The notes: generated by a model not told the origin, from the letters alone. 64,000 bases of DNA from Pigmentiphaga sp. NML080357 (GCF_002188465.1 NZ_NINW01000003.1:270966-334965); one strand, 5' to 3'. Positions 17,462-27,245 are shown, numbered from the stretch's first letter. Program-made: numbers and translations.

Positions 17462-19366
17462 ATGGGGGTAAACGAGCCTGGATATCCGAACAGGCGTATC
17501 GTTTCCGCTAACGCATCCTGGAAACGCGCTTTGAACAACTCTGCTCCCCTGCGCCGCCCCGGCGGCGGCTTCGCCACCCTGCGCACGCTCCTGCCCTATT
17601 TGTGGCCGGCCCACGCCCCCAACCTGCGGCTGCGCATCGTGGCGGCCGTGGCCCTGCTGATCGCCGCCAAGGTCGCCAACGTCTACGTTCCCATTTTCTA
17701 CAAGTCCGCGGTCGATACGCTGGGAGGCACCGCCGGCGCCGCGCTCGCCATCCCGATCGGCATGATCCTGGCGTACGGCGGCGCGCGCGTCCTGACGCTG
17801 GTGTTCTCGGAACTGCGCGATGCGGTATTCGCGCGCGTGGCCCAACACGCCATCAGAGTAGTCGGGCTGCAGGTCTTCCGGCACCTGCACGCGCTGGCGC
17901 TGCGCTTCCATCTGGCGCGGCAGACGGGCGGCCTCACGCGCTCCATCGAACGCGGCACCAAGGCCATCGATACGCTGCTGTCCTACATGCTGTTCAATGT
18001 GCTGCCCACGCTGTTCGAGATCGGCCTGGTGACCATCATCCTGTGGCGCATGTTCGACGTATGGTTCGCGCTGGCGACCTTCGTCACTGTCACGCTGTAC
18101 ATCGCCTACACCCTCGTCATCACCGAATGGCGCACGAAGTTCCGGCGCCAGATGAACGAGACGGATTCCGAGGCCAATACCAAGGCCATCGACAGCCTGC
18201 TCAACTACGAGACCGTCAAGTACTTCGGCAACGAGGAACACGAGGCGCGGCGCTACGATCATGCCCTGGACCGCTATGAGCGTGCGGCGGTCAAGAGCCA
18301 GGTTAGCCTGTCGCTGCTCAACATCGGGCAGGCCGCCATCATCTCGGTCGGCCTGACCGTGGTGATGTGGATGGCGGCGCGCGGCATCGTCGCCGGGCGG
18401 CTGAGCATCGGCGACTTCGTGCTGGTCAACGCCTACCTGCTGCAACTCTACCAGCCGCTCAATTTCTTCGGCTTCGTCTATCGCGAAATCAAGCAGTCGC
18501 TGATCGACATGGATCGCATGTTCGAACTGCTGTCCGAGGACCGCGAGGTCGCCGACCGGCCCGGCGCGCCGGCGCTGCAGGTAGGCGGCGCCACGGTGGA
18601 GTTCCGCCACGTGGTGTTCGGCTACGATCCCCGCCGCCTGATCCTGAAGGATGTCAGTTTCACCATTCCGGCCGGCAAGACGATAGCGGTGGTCGGTTCC
18701 TCTGGCGCGGGCAAGTCGACGCTGAGCCGCCTGCTGTTCCGCTTCTACGACGTGAACGAGGGCGCCATCCTGATCGACGGCCAGGACATCCGCGAGGTCA
18801 CCCAGGCCAGCCTGCGCGCGGCCATCGGCATCGTGCCGCAGGACACGGTGCTGTTCAACGACACCATCTACTACAACATTGCCTACGGACGGCCCGGTGC
18901 CACGCAGGCGGAGGTCGAGGAAGCCGCGCGGCTCGCGCACATCCACGAGTTCATCCTGGCCATGCCGGACGGCTACCAGACCGTGGTGGGTGAACGCGGG
19001 CTGAAATTATCGGGAGGCGAGAAGCAGCGCGTCGCGATCGCCCGCACCATCCTCAAGCGGCCTGCGGTATTGGTTTTCGACGAAGCCACGAGCGCGCTGG
19101 ACACCCACACCGAGCGCGAGATCCAGACCAACCTGCGGGAGGTCAGCAAGGGGCGCACCACGCTTACCATCGCGCACCGGCTGTCGACCATCATCGATGC
19201 GGACGAGATCATCGTGCTGGATGGCGGGAAGGTGGTGGAGCGGGGCCGCCACCACCAGTTGCTGACGCTGAACGGCGCCTATGCCGCCATGTGGAAGCGG
19301 CAGCAGGAAAGCGCGGGCGATGGGGAGGAACTCAAGCCCTACCGGGCGGCCGTAGAGACGTCCTGA
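17462..19366 (+). CDS. Atm1/HMT1-type ABC exporter (half transporter)
   Basis: A 634-residue fused membrane and ATPase protein of the ABCB7/Atm1 type, which exports glutathione-linked sulfur or metal compounds. Six transmembrane helices precede the nucleotide-binding domain. SIERGTKAID and NYETVKYFGNEEHE are hallmarks of the Atm1 group. The ATPase has Walker A GSSGAGKST (about residue 411), signature LSGGEKQR, Walker B AVLVFDEATSALD and the H-loop AHRLST. The start at 17462 has GGAGG five bases upstream; the longer frame from 17426 lacks one. Confidence 0.93.
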   Translation: MGVNEPGYPNRRIVSANASWKRALNNSAPLRRPGGGFATLRTLLPYLWPAHAPNLRLRIVAAVALLIAAKVANVYVPIFYKSAVDTLGGTAGAALAIPIGMILAYGGARVLTLVFSELRDAVFARVAQHAIRVVGLQVFRHLHALALRFHLARQTGGLTRSIERGTKAIDTLLSYMLFNVLPTLFEIGLVTIILWRMFDVWFALATFVTVTLYIAYTLVITEWRTKFRRQMNETDSEANTKAIDSLLNYETVKYFGNEEHEARRYDHALDRYERAAVKSQVSLSLLNIGQAAIISVGLTVVMWMAARGIVAGRLSIGDFVLVNAYLLQLYQPLNFFGFVYREIKQSLIDMDRMFELLSEDREVADRPGAPALQVGGATVEFRHVVFGYDPRRLILKDVSFTIPAGKTIAVVGSSGAGKSTLSRLLFRFYDVNEGAILIDGQDIREVTQASLRAAIGIVPQDTVLFNDTIYYNIAYGRPGATQAEVEEAARLAHIHEFILAMPDGYQTVVGERGLKLSGGEKQRVAIARTILKRPAVLVFDEATSALDTHTEREIQTNLREVSKGRTTLTIAHRLSTIIDADEIIVLDGGKVVERGRHHQLLTLNGAYAAMWKRQQESAGDGEELKPYRAAVETS

Positions 19367-19438
19367 AGGGTCGTTACGCGTAGCGGGCGGGATGCAATCC
19401 GGGGAGCGGGGCCCTTCCAGCCGACCTGCGCGGCACCG

Positions 19439-20098
19439 TCAGGCCGCGGCGGCGTCGTCCAGCGTCGCCCGCAGCGCCGCCACCAGCGCATCGGTGTCGC
19501 GCGCCGCGAGCTTCTGCTTGTCGAACAGGTTGCTGCCCATGCCGACGATGTCGGCGCCGGCGCGGAAATAAGCGGCCATGTTGTCGCGGGTCACCCCGCC
19601 GGTAGGGCAGAACAGCGTGTCGCGGAACACCGCCTTGAGCGCCGCCAGGTGGCCCGGCCCACCCGTATCGGCCGGAAAGATCTTGACCACGTCCGCGCCC
19701 GCCGCACGGGCCGCGATGATCTCCGTGGGCGTGAACGCACCCAGCATGCTCAATGCGCCGGCGGCGCGCGCCAGCTCGACCAGCGGCGGCACGACGCCCG
19801 GCGAGACCAGGAAATCGGCACCGGCTTCGAGGGCGGCGCGGGCCTGCTCGGCATCCAGCACCGTGCCGACGCCGACCAGGACATCGGCACGGCCCGCGAG
19901 CTCGGCATCGGCGCGTACCGAGCGCAGCACCCCCAGCACGTCGGGTATGGTCCAGGTCAGCTCTATGCCGCGGCAACCCGCGCGCAGCGCGACCTGGGCG
20001 GCATAGAGGGCGGTGGCGGCATCCTGGTAGCGCAGCACGGGAATCAGTCGGGCCGAGCGCAGCACCGCCCAGCGCTGTTGGGGAACGGGATCGTTCAT
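19439..20098 (-). CDS. KDPG/KHG-type aldolase
   Basis: This cleaves 2-keto-3-deoxy-6-phospho-sugar acids to pyruvate and a triose phosphate. With the ATG at 20098 the protein has 219 residues. A GTG at 20119 would add seven, but it lies beside a TATAAG -10-like element. Conserved sites are GIELTW with the catalytic Glu, GVGTVLDAEQA, FLVSPG, and VVKIFPAD with the Schiff-base lysine. The end of the barrel reads CPTGGVTRDNMAAYF. No Entner-Doudoroff partner is adjacent. It may act on KDPG, its galacto epimer or 4-hydroxy-2-oxoglutarate. Confidence 0.88.
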   Translation of the reverse strand: MNDPVPQQRWAVLRSARLIPVLRYQDAATALYAAQVALRAGCRGIELTWTIPDVLGVLRSVRADAELAGRADVLVGVGTVLDAEQARAALEAGADFLVSPGVVPPLVELARAAGALSMLGAFTPTEIIAARAAGADVVKIFPADTGGPGHLAALKAVFRDTLFCPTGGVTRDNMAAYFRAGADIVGMGSNLFDKQKLAARDTDALVAALRATLDDAAAA

Positions 20099-20181
20099 CG
20101 TGGTGGTCCGGTCACTCACTTATAGTCAGGAGGCTAACACGGCGTCCGGCGACGTCCTGTAAAAGGCGGCAACACGACGGC

Positions 20182-21387
20182 TCATCCCCGGGCCGACGCG
20201 GTCGTCGCGATGGGCGGCCGGGCTTTCCACACCAGCATGCACACCAGGCCCATGCACGCCCCCGCGCCGGTCACCGCGTACCACCCCCCATGCGCGTAGG
20301 CCCACGCCGAAACCAGCGATCCGGCCGAACCGCCGATGAAATAACTCGTCATATAAGCCGCCGTCAGCCGGCTGCGCGCCTCGGGACGGATCCGGTAGAT
20401 GGCGTTCTGGTTGCTGATGTGCACGGCCTGCGCGGCCAGGTCGAGCAGGATCACGCCGGCCACCAGCAGCAGCACCGACACCTTGGCGAGCGCGAGCGGG
20501 AGCCATGATGCGAGCATGATGGCCAGGCCGTAGCGGGTCGCCACCTCGCCCTTGCCGCGGTCGGCCAGCCGGCCCACGCGCGCCGCGGCAAGGGCGCCCG
20601 CCGCGCCCGCCAGGCCGAACAGCCCGATGGTGAAGGTCGAATACTCGAAGGGCGGCGCGGACAGCAGGAAGGCGAGCGACGTCCACAGCATCGCGAAACC
20701 CGCGAAGGTAAAGGCGCCGAGCAGCGCCCGCGTGCGCAGCACCGGTTCCTGGGCGAACAAGGCGGCGATGGAGGCGATCAGCCGCCCGTAAGGCATGCCG
20801 GCCGCCTGCACCGGATGGTGGGGCAGCGCCCGGCGCATCACGAACGCCAGGATCGCCATCAGCACCGCGGCGAACCAGTACACCGCGCGCCAGCTTCCCA
20901 TCGAGGCCAGCGTGCCGGCGAAGGTACGCGCCAGCAGGATGCCCAGCAACAGGCCGCTCATCAGCGTGCCGACGACCTTGCCGCGCTCGTGCGGCGCGGC
21001 GAGCGTCGCGCCGAAAGGCACCAGCACCTGGGCCACGACCGAGAACAATCCCGCCACGGCGGTCCCCGCCAGCAGGACCGGGAGGCTGTCCGCCATGGCG
21101 CTGGCGCACAGCCCGGCCGCCGCCAGCAGCGTCATGACGAAGATCAGGTTGCGCCGGTCGAACAGGTCCCCCAGCGGGACCAGGAAGAACAGCCCGACGG
21201 CATAGCTGACCTGCGCCGCCGTCACGATGGAACCCGCCGCCGGCACCGACAGGCCTAGATCGCCGGCGATGACGTGCAGCAGGGGCTGGGCGTAGTAATT
21301 GGCTGCCACGGTCACGCCGGTGGCGATGGACATCAGCCAGACGAGGCCGGGGTTGAGGTTGCCCGAAGATGCGGTATTCGTGTTCAT
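20182..21387 (-). CDS. MFS transporter
   Basis: A 401-residue major-facilitator protein with 12 predicted membrane segments, of the NepI/YgaY-like group. Landmarks are VAANYYAQPLLHVIAGDLGL in helix 1, LVPLGDLFDRRNLI in the loop 2-3 signature, and AVHISNQNAIYRIRPEARSR between later helices. It is divergent from the LysR gene at 21507 over a 119-bp region that is AT-rich with repeated TTTTCAT elements, so that regulator probably controls it. Substrate unknown. Confidence 0.88.
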   Translation of the reverse strand: MNTNTASSGNLNPGLVWLMSIATGVTVAANYYAQPLLHVIAGDLGLSVPAAGSIVTAAQVSYAVGLFFLVPLGDLFDRRNLIFVMTLLAAAGLCASAMADSLPVLLAGTAVAGLFSVVAQVLVPFGATLAAPHERGKVVGTLMSGLLLGILLARTFAGTLASMGSWRAVYWFAAVLMAILAFVMRRALPHHPVQAAGMPYGRLIASIAALFAQEPVLRTRALLGAFTFAGFAMLWTSLAFLLSAPPFEYSTFTIGLFGLAGAAGALAAARVGRLADRGKGEVATRYGLAIMLASWLPLALAKVSVLLLVAGVILLDLAAQAVHISNQNAIYRIRPEARSRLTAAYMTSYFIGGSAGSLVSAWAYAHGGWYAVTGAGACMGLVCMLVWKARPPIATTASARG

Positions 21388-21506
21388 TGCGGATGGACGG
21401 CTCCTTGCCCTGCATTATTTCGCACCGGCCATCCATGAATCCAATGCATAATTTTCATTCTTTTCATCTTTTTTCAAGATAGATCGGCGGACGGCAGGGC
21501 GATGCG

Positions 21507-22412
21507 ATGAATCTCAGGCAGATCGAATATGCCATCGCGGTGGCCGAGGAAGGCAGCTTCACTCGGGCGGCTCACCGTTGCCACACGGTGCAGTCCGCGT
21601 TGAGCCACCAGATCGCCAGGCTCGAAGAAGAATTGGATGCGCGGCTGTTCGAACGGACCTCGCGCAGCGTGCGCCTGACTCGCGCGGGCGAAGCCTTTCT
21701 GGCGGCGGCCCGGCGCGCCCTGGACGCCACCGGCCGCATCGCCGCGGAAGTGGCGGCCGCGCAAGGCGAGATCCGGGGCACGCTGTCGGTGGGTACGATC
21801 TCGACCCTGACCGCCATCGACCTGGTGGACGTCCTGGCGAAATTCCATGCCCGCCATCCCCAAGTGGACATCCGGCTGAACGTAGGCATGAGCGAAGCCC
21901 TGCTCGACAATGTGCGCGAAGGCCGCGCCGATTTCGGCTTCATCGGCCTGTGGCCGAGCGCGCGGCTCCCTGCGGTGCAGTCGCGTCTGCTGGCGGAGGA
22001 AAAGCTGATGGCGTTGCTGCCGCCGCGGCATCCGCACGTTGGGCGCAGATCGATCGCGCTGGCCGAACTGGCCCGGTTTCCGCTGGTAGACTTCTATGCG
22101 GGAAGCAGCGCGCGGCGACAGACCGACGAAGCCTTCGGCGCCGCCCGGATCGAACGGCGCGTGAATTTCGAGGTCGACCATATCGACCTGCTGCGGCAGA
22201 TCGTCCGCAAGGGACTGGCGCTAGGGCTGGTGCCGAGTTCGCTGGCCGCGCAGGCCGGCGGCTTGCCGAGCGTGCCGATCACCGACGCTCCTCGGCGCCG
22301 CGTCTATGCCATCTGGTCGAGCACACCGAGTCCCGCGGCGGCAGCCTTCCTCGCGTTGCTCGAGAGCCATTTTCCAAGCCATACCGATACCGACCATGCA
22401 AGAACTCGATAG
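21507..22412 (+). CDS. LysR-family transcriptional regulator
   Basis: 301 residues: winged helix MNLRQIEYAIAVAEEGSFTR and LEEELDARLFERTSRSVRLT, then a two-lobed effector domain starting near IRGTLSVGTIS. It belongs to the common CynR/GltC-like type. It is divergent from the MFS gene, its likely target. The last 17 bases overlap the acylphosphatase gene, so the two are co-transcribed. Confidence 0.92.
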   Translation: MNLRQIEYAIAVAEEGSFTRAAHRCHTVQSALSHQIARLEEELDARLFERTSRSVRLTRAGEAFLAAARRALDATGRIAAEVAAAQGEIRGTLSVGTISTLTAIDLVDVLAKFHARHPQVDIRLNVGMSEALLDNVREGRADFGFIGLWPSARLPAVQSRLLAEEKLMALLPPRHPHVGRRSIALAELARFPLVDFYAGSSARRQTDEAFGAARIERRVNFEVDHIDLLRQIVRKGLALGLVPSSLAAQAGGLPSVPITDAPRRRVYAIWSSTPSPAAAAFLALLESHFPSHTDTDHARTR

Positions 22413-22686
22413 ACCCCTGGAAACCGTCATCGTCCGCGTCACCGGCAAAGTCCAGGGTGTGGGCTACCGCCTGGCCACGGTGCGCCGCGCCCATATGGTG
22501 GGCGTGGGCGGCTGGGTACGCAACAATGACGACGGCTCGGTCGAGGCGCTCGTGCAGGGCACGCCCGACCAGGTCGACCAGATGCTCGAATGGATGCGCC
22601 AGGGCCCGCCCCAGGCGCGCGTGGACGAGCTCACGAGCGAACGCCAGTTCATCGACCGCAGGTTCGCCCGCTTCGAGCAGCAGTGA
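22396..22686 (+). CDS. acyP: Acylphosphatase
   Basis: This hydrolyses acyl phosphates such as acetyl phosphate and 1,3-bisphosphoglycerate. The 96-residue protein has the signature GKVQGVGYR with the catalytic arginine, followed by GWVRNNDDGSVEALVQG with the catalytic asparagine. The start lies inside the end of the LysR gene. Its stop abuts the stop of the convergent aldehyde dehydrogenase, leaving no space for a terminator. Confidence 0.93.
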   Translation: MQELDRPLETVIVRVTGKVQGVGYRLATVRRAHMVGVGGWVRNNDDGSVEALVQGTPDQVDQMLEWMRQGPPQARVDELTSERQFIDRRFARFEQQ

Positions 22687-24159
22687 TCAGCCGAGCTTGA
22701 CGTTCACGTTCTTCGTATAAGTGAACTCGAGCAGCTCGGCAAAGCATTCCTCGCGGCCGATGCCCGACTGCTTGACGCCGCCGAACGGCGCGCCCAGGAA
22801 GTGCTGGCTGGTGTTGTTGATCCAGACGTAGCCGGTGGCGATGCGCCGGGCGGCCCGGTGCGCGGTGTTCAGGTCGCGTGTCCAGATCGACCCCGTCAGC
22901 CCGAACTCCACGCCGTTCACCTGCTCGAACAGCGTATCCTCGTCGCGCCACTTGAAGACGGACAGGATGGGGCCGAACACTTCTTCGCGCGCCAGCCGCA
23001 TGTGCGGCTGCACGTCGGCGAAAACTGTGGGCTCGAAGAAGAAGCCACGGGCCAGTGCCGGATCGGCCGGCCGCTTGCCGCCGCATACCAGCCGCGCGCC
23101 CTCCTCCAGCGCGGAGGCGACGAACCCCTCGACCTTCTGCAATTGCGCCCGGCTCACCAAGGAACCCATGGTGGTTGCCGGATCGGTCGGGATGCCGGGC
23201 TTGTGGCGCTGCGGCAGCAAGGTCGCCACCGCGTCGAGCACCTGGTCGTGGATGGACTCGTGCAGGAAAACCCGGCTGGTGGAACCGCAGCTCTGGCCCG
23301 ACCAGGTGAAGTTCATGCCGCCGATGATGCCTTGCGCCAGCTTGTCGAGGTCGGCATCCGGATAGGCTATCAGCGCATTCTTGCCGCCCAGCTCCAGCAA
23401 CACCGGCTTGAGATCCTTGGCCGCGGTTTCCATGACGGCCTTGCCCGTCGGCACGCCGCCGATGAGCGTGATCTTGCGGACCAGCGGATGCCGCGACATC
23501 GCATCGCCGCACTCCCGGCCGCCGCACAGGAAGTTCACCACGCCGGGCGGGAAGATGTCGCCGATCAGTTCGGCCAGCCGGATGATGGACAGCGGCGCCT
23601 GGTCGGGCGCCTTGACCACGACGGTGTTGCCGGCCGCGAGCGGCGCGGCGATGCGCAGCGCGGCGAACATCAGCGGATGGTTGTAGGCGACGATGCGCGC
23701 GATCACCCCCATGGGTTCCTGCACGGTGTAGTTGAGATTGCCGTCCCCCATGGGAATGGTCTCGCCTTTCACCTCCGTGGCGAGGCCGGCGAAATACTCC
23801 AGGCCATCGGCAGCGAAGCCGGCGTCGTGGAGCAGGATGGAAACCGGGTTGCCGTTGTTGAGGGAGTCGAGCTGCGCCAGCGGCAATGCATGCTCGCGCA
23901 GCACCGCGGCGGCGCGGCGCAGGTAGTCGGCACGGCGGGCCGGCGGCGTGCTGGCCCAGGCGGGGAAAGCCGCATGGGCGGCGCGCACCGCGGCGTCCAC
24001 GTCGGCCGCGCCCGCCACCGGCGCCTGGGTAATGGGTTCGTCGTAGGCGGGATTGATGGTGTCGGCATATTCGCCGGACCGGGGCGCATGCCAGGCACCG
24101 CCATAATACAGGCTGCGCTGGGCGGGAAGAATGCCCTCCGGGATTTCATGAGCACGCAT
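22687..24159 (-). CDS. Aldehyde dehydrogenase (NAD(P)+)
   Basis: A 490-residue member of the betaine/benzaldehyde dehydrogenase branch. Cofactor and active-site motifs are IVAYNHPLMFAALRIAAPL, VVVKAPDQAPL, LLELGGKNALI with the general-base Glu, and the nucleophile in TWSGQSCGSTSR near residue 290. The C-terminal GAPFGGVKQSGIGRE is present. The start has GGAGAG upstream. It is third in the operon Bug, ThDP-enzyme, ALDH. That order suggests the aldehyde made by decarboxylation of a 2-oxoacid is oxidised here. Confidence 0.92.
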   Translation of the reverse strand: MRAHEIPEGILPAQRSLYYGGAWHAPRSGEYADTINPAYDEPITQAPVAGAADVDAAVRAAHAAFPAWASTPPARRADYLRRAAAVLREHALPLAQLDSLNNGNPVSILLHDAGFAADGLEYFAGLATEVKGETIPMGDGNLNYTVQEPMGVIARIVAYNHPLMFAALRIAAPLAAGNTVVVKAPDQAPLSIIRLAELIGDIFPPGVVNFLCGGRECGDAMSRHPLVRKITLIGGVPTGKAVMETAAKDLKPVLLELGGKNALIAYPDADLDKLAQGIIGGMNFTWSGQSCGSTSRVFLHESIHDQVLDAVATLLPQRHKPGIPTDPATTMGSLVSRAQLQKVEGFVASALEEGARLVCGGKRPADPALARGFFFEPTVFADVQPHMRLAREEVFGPILSVFKWRDEDTLFEQVNGVEFGLTGSIWTRDLNTAHRAARRIATGYVWINNTSQHFLGAPFGGVKQSGIGREECFAELLEFTYTKNVNVKLG

Positions 24160-24183
24160 GGAAGCTCTCCGCGAAATGGATGG

Positions 24184-25974
24184 CTAGTGATTGGAGCGGG
24201 TCAGGCCGGCCGTCATGGCGGGGTTGTAGCCGGGCTGCACGATCGCGTCGACCACGACGATGCCGCCCTCCCGGACCGCGGCGACGGCTTCGGTCAACGC
24301 CCGCTCCAGCTCGGTAGCATGGCGCACCGGCCCGATGCCGGTCAGGCCCTGCGCCCGCGCGATCGCCGCCAGGTCGGGCGCCGGCTCGTCGATGCGCTGG
24401 CCGATCCAGCGGTTCTCCACCGGGCGGCCGCGCTGCCGCGCCACGCGCTCCTGGTGGATCTCGTCATTGAAGAACGAGTGGTTGTTGCAGACGATCATCA
24501 GCATGGGGATGCCGGCATTGGCCGCGGTCCAGAGCGCGTTGGCGCCCATCATGTAGTCGCCGTCCCCGATCAGCGCCACGGGCAGCCGGCCGCTGCCCTT
24601 GAGCGCGAGCGCCGAGCCGATCGCCATGCCCGGGCCCGATCCCACCCCGCCCCCGCCGTCGTAGCCGATGAAGTCCAGGGGATGCCTGAAGTCCCACAGA
24701 TCGCCGCTCCAGCTCAGCGGCAGGCGCATCAGGCAGGTGGGCGCATCGCCCACGACCTTGCGCAGGACGGCCGCGACAGTCGGCACCGTCATGGGCGCCG
24801 CCGGGTCCTCGGGAATCGCCGGCCGGGCCACGGGCGCGGCCGGCGGCGGGGGCGTGCGTCGAACGGCGACGTGTTCGTTCAGCAGCGCCACCGCCGGCTC
24901 GGGCTCGGACAGCAGGAACAGGTCGACCGGAGGCAGTCCCTGGTGATCCATGCTCCAGCCATTGTGGCTGTAGTGATCCACCGACACCTGGATGACACGG
25001 CTGCCCACCGGTTCGCTGCCCCACGCCTGCTTGAGCGTGCCGGCCAGGTCCAGCCAGTCCAGGCTGAGGACCACGTCGGCCTCGCGCAGCACTTTTTCCG
25101 ATTGCGGATTCAGGAACATGCCGCAGGGCGCGGCGTGCAGCGGATGATCGGTGGGAAAGGCCGCGCCCACGCGCAGGTCCGTCAGCACCTGCGCCTGCAG
25201 CGTTTCGGCCAGGCGCACGCGCTCTGCCCAGCCCTCTTCCGACCGGGAGACCCGGCCCGCCAGGATGACGGGCCGCTTCGCCTTGGAAAGCCAGGCCGCG
25301 GCCTGCCGTATCTGCTCGTCGGCCGGGCGGGCGGGAGGAGGCGGCAGATAGCGGGCGGGGTCGGGCAAGGCGTAGTCCTGCTCGCAGCGCGCCTCCTGGA
25401 GCGAAGCGTCCAGGCATACGTAGACGGGCCCCTGGGGCGCGCTGGTCGCGATCTGGCGCGCGCGCAGCAAAGCCTCGAGCGCGGCCGGCACGGAGGCCGG
25501 CTGGGCATCCCACTTGACGAAGTGGCGGACGAGCGCGCCCTGGTCCTGCGCGGTGTGGATCCAGTCTATCCACGGACGCCGCTTGGCCGCGTCCACCGGA
25601 CCGGTGGCCCCGAGAATGATCACGGGCGCGCGGTCGACCCACGCGTCATAGATGGCCATGGACCCGTGCATCAGGCCGACGTTGGCGTGCAGCGCCGCAC
25701 CCAGCGGCTTGCCCGTCACCTTGGCGTAGCCGTGCGCGATGGCGACCGCGTGCTCCTCGTGCAGCACCACGATCATCTGCGGCTGGCGGTTGCCCAGGTG
25801 GTTGACCAGGCTGTCGTGCAATCCTCGGTAGCTCGAACCCGGGTTCAGGATCAGATAGGGGATGTCCAGTTCGCGCAGCATGTCGGCGATCCTGTCGCTT
25901 CCCCAGACGACGCCGTCGTCGTTCCAGGCTTGCGGTTCGTCGCGTCGGACCAGCGATTCGGTCGAGGACTTCAT
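24184..25974 (-). CDS. ThDP-dependent enzyme, acetolactate-synthase/benzoylformate-decarboxylase-like
   Basis: A 596-residue enzyme with the three domains of the POX/AHAS family. The N-terminal pyrimidine-binding domain carries the catalytic Glu in [17 protein letters not shown] central domain follows. The C-terminal diphosphate-binding domain holds [13 protein letters not shown] ending in CNN. The start at 25974 has AGGAAA upstream; a longer frame to 25992 lacks one. Placed between a Bug receptor and an aldehyde dehydrogenase, it most likely decarboxylates a 2-oxoacid to an aldehyde. A carboligase function cannot be excluded. Substrate unknown. Confidence 0.88.
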   Translation of the reverse strand: MKSSTESLVRRDEPQAWNDDGVVWGSDRIADMLRELDIPYLILNPGSSYRGLHDSLVNHLGNRQPQMIVVLHEEHAVAIAHGYAKVTGKPLGAALHANVGLMHGSMAIYDAWVDRAPVIILGATGPVDAAKRRPWIDWIHTAQDQGALVRHFVKWDAQPASVPAALEALLRARQIATSAPQGPVYVCLDASLQEARCEQDYALPDPARYLPPPPARPADEQIRQAAAWLSKAKRPVILAGRVSRSEEGWAERVRLAETLQAQVLTDLRVGAAFPTDHPLHAAPCGMFLNPQSEKVLREADVVLSLDWLDLAGTLKQAWGSEPVGSRVIQVSVDHYSHNGWSMDHQGLPPVDLFLLSEPEPAVALLNEHVAVRRTPPPPAAPVARPAIPEDPAAPMTVPTVAAVLRKVVGDAPTCLMRLPLSWSGDLWDFRHPLDFIGYDGGGGVGSGPGMAIGSALALKGSGRLPVALIGDGDYMMGANALWTAANAGIPMLMIVCNNHSFFNDEIHQERVARQRGRPVENRWIGQRIDEPAPDLAAIARAQGLTGIGPVRHATELERALTEAVAAVREGGIVVVDAIVQPGYNPAMTAGLTRSNH

Positions 25975-26022
25975 GGTGTTTCCTATGAGCAATGAACAGG
26001 GAAGGGGATGGGTCGGAAGGAA

Positions 26023-26997
26023 TCAATCGACCCGGATGTTGGCGCGCCTGATGACCTCGGCCCACCGCTCGCGGTCCGTGACCATCATCCGGTCGAATTC
26101 GGCGGGCGTGCTTGTCGCGGCTTCTATGCCTTGCTCGCTCAGCTTGGCCTGTACTGCGGGCAGCTTGAGCGCCCGGTTCAGCTCGCCGTTGAGTTTCTGG
26201 ATGATGCCGGGCGGCGTGCCCGCGGGCGCGATCAGGCCGATCCAGATGTCGCTCGCGAAGCCCGGCACCTTCTCCGCGATAGTGGGAACCGAAGGCAGGT
26301 ATTGCAGGCGCTTGCCGCCGGTCACGCCCAGCGCCTTCAGGCGGCCGTTCTGGATGTAAGGCAGCGCCGAGTTGATCGGGCAGAACATCACGTCCACCGT
26401 TCCGGCAAGCACGTCGACCAGCGCGGGGCTCGACCCCTTGTAGGGCACGTGCGTGAGCTGCGTGGAGGTAAGCGACTGGAAAATCTCCGCCGACATGTGC
26501 TGCGGGCTGCCGGCCCCGGCCGATGCATAGGTCAGCTTGGTGGGCGCGGCCTTGGCCATCGCCACGAGCTCCTCGATCGACCCGGCCTTGAACTGGCCGG
26601 GCACGACCAGCGCCATCGGCACCGTCGCCATCAAGCCGACGCCGGTCAAATCCTTTTGCACGTCGAAAGGCAGCTTGGGATAGAGCGCCGGATTGACGGC
26701 CACGGTCTGGTTGGGCGCGATGCCCAGCGTGTAGCCGTCAGGTTTGGCCTTGGCCACCTGGTCGGTGCCGATGTTGCCGGCGGCGCCAGGCTTGTTCTCC
26801 ACCACGAAGGGCTGGCCGAGCGTTTTCGACATTTCTTCGCCCAGTACGCGCGCCAGCACGTCGTTCGATCCGCCCGGCGGCAGCGGCACGATGATGCGGA
26901 TGGGCTTGCTGGGGTAGTCGTCGGCATGGACGGCCTGGACGGCGCAGCAGCCACCGACGAGCGCCGCGACCAGTGCCGCTTGATGGGAATGCTTCAT
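26023..26997 (-). CDS. Bug-family tricarboxylate receptor
   Basis: A 324-residue periplasmic receptor with signal peptide (LVAALVGGCCAVQAVHA). Two adjacent ATGs occur. The second (26997) has better spacing, 5 bases, from GAGGAG. Motifs: YPSKPIRIIVPLPPGGSND, ENKPGAAGNIGTD, KPDGYTLGI, HVPYKGSSPALVD, APAGTPPGIIQKLN. It heads the operon with the ThDP enzyme and aldehyde dehydrogenase and stands directly behind the tandem operator at 27105-27149. It therefore probably captures the operon's acid substrate or its precursor. Confidence 0.92.
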   Translation of the reverse strand: MKHSHQAALVAALVGGCCAVQAVHADDYPSKPIRIIVPLPPGGSNDVLARVLGEEMSKTLGQPFVVENKPGAAGNIGTDQVAKAKPDGYTLGIAPNQTVAVNPALYPKLPFDVQKDLTGVGLMATVPMALVVPGQFKAGSIEELVAMAKAAPTKLTYASAGAGSPQHMSAEIFQSLTSTQLTHVPYKGSSPALVDVLAGTVDVMFCPINSALPYIQNGRLKALGVTGGKRLQYLPSVPTIAEKVPGFASDIWIGLIAPAGTPPGIIQKLNGELNRALKLPAVQAKLSEQGIEAATSTPAEFDRMMVTDRERWAEVIRRANIRVD

Positions 26998-27104
26998 CAT
27001 GTCTCCTCGCTGTGGACCCGCACCGCGACGCACGGGGGCGGGTCGCGGCGCGGGCCGGTTTGTTGGCGGGGGCCATGATAGGAACTGGCGTCCGGAGGTT
27101 CAAT

Positions 27105-27149
27105 CTTGAATGTTGAATCAACTCACTCAACCTTGAATGTTGATTCAAC
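27105..27149 (-). promoter_or_regulatory. Tandem 18-bp operator upstream of the Bug-ThDP-ALDH operon
   Basis: Two direct repeats, CTTGAATGTTGAATCAAC at 27105-27122 and CTTGAATGTTGATTCAAC at 27132-27149, differ at one base and are 27 bp apart. Each contains the palindrome GTTGA-W-TCAAC. They lie about 110 bp upstream of the Bug start codon. The arrangement is that of a cooperative repressor or activator site. The regulator is not encoded beside it. Confidence 0.65.
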
Positions 27150-27170
27150 ATATGAACGGACATGGAAATG

Positions 27171-27207
27171 AAAAAAGGCCGCCGCCCCGTTTCCGGTGGC
27201 GACGGCC
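27171..27207 (-). terminator. Intrinsic terminator after the enoyl-CoA hydratase gene
   Basis: Read on the minus strand, a GC-rich stem (27198-27207 with 27177-27186, nine of ten pairs) is followed by six T residues (27176-27171). It lies 40 bp past the hydratase stop and insulates that gene from the Bug operon. Confidence 0.8.
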
Positions 27208-27245
27208 CGCCGCGCGAAGAACGGCGCCTTGGCGGCGCCTCCCGC

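Noticed and set aside
16106..18946. Very long minus-strand open frame (946 codons)
   Set aside because: It is the high-GC shadow of the ABC exporter, Bug and TAXI-like genes, with no coherent family motifs or ribosome binding site.
22801..25995. Plus-strand open frame of 1064 codons
   Set aside because: It runs antisense to the aldehyde dehydrogenase and ThDP-enzyme genes, whose active-site motifs are intact on the other strand.
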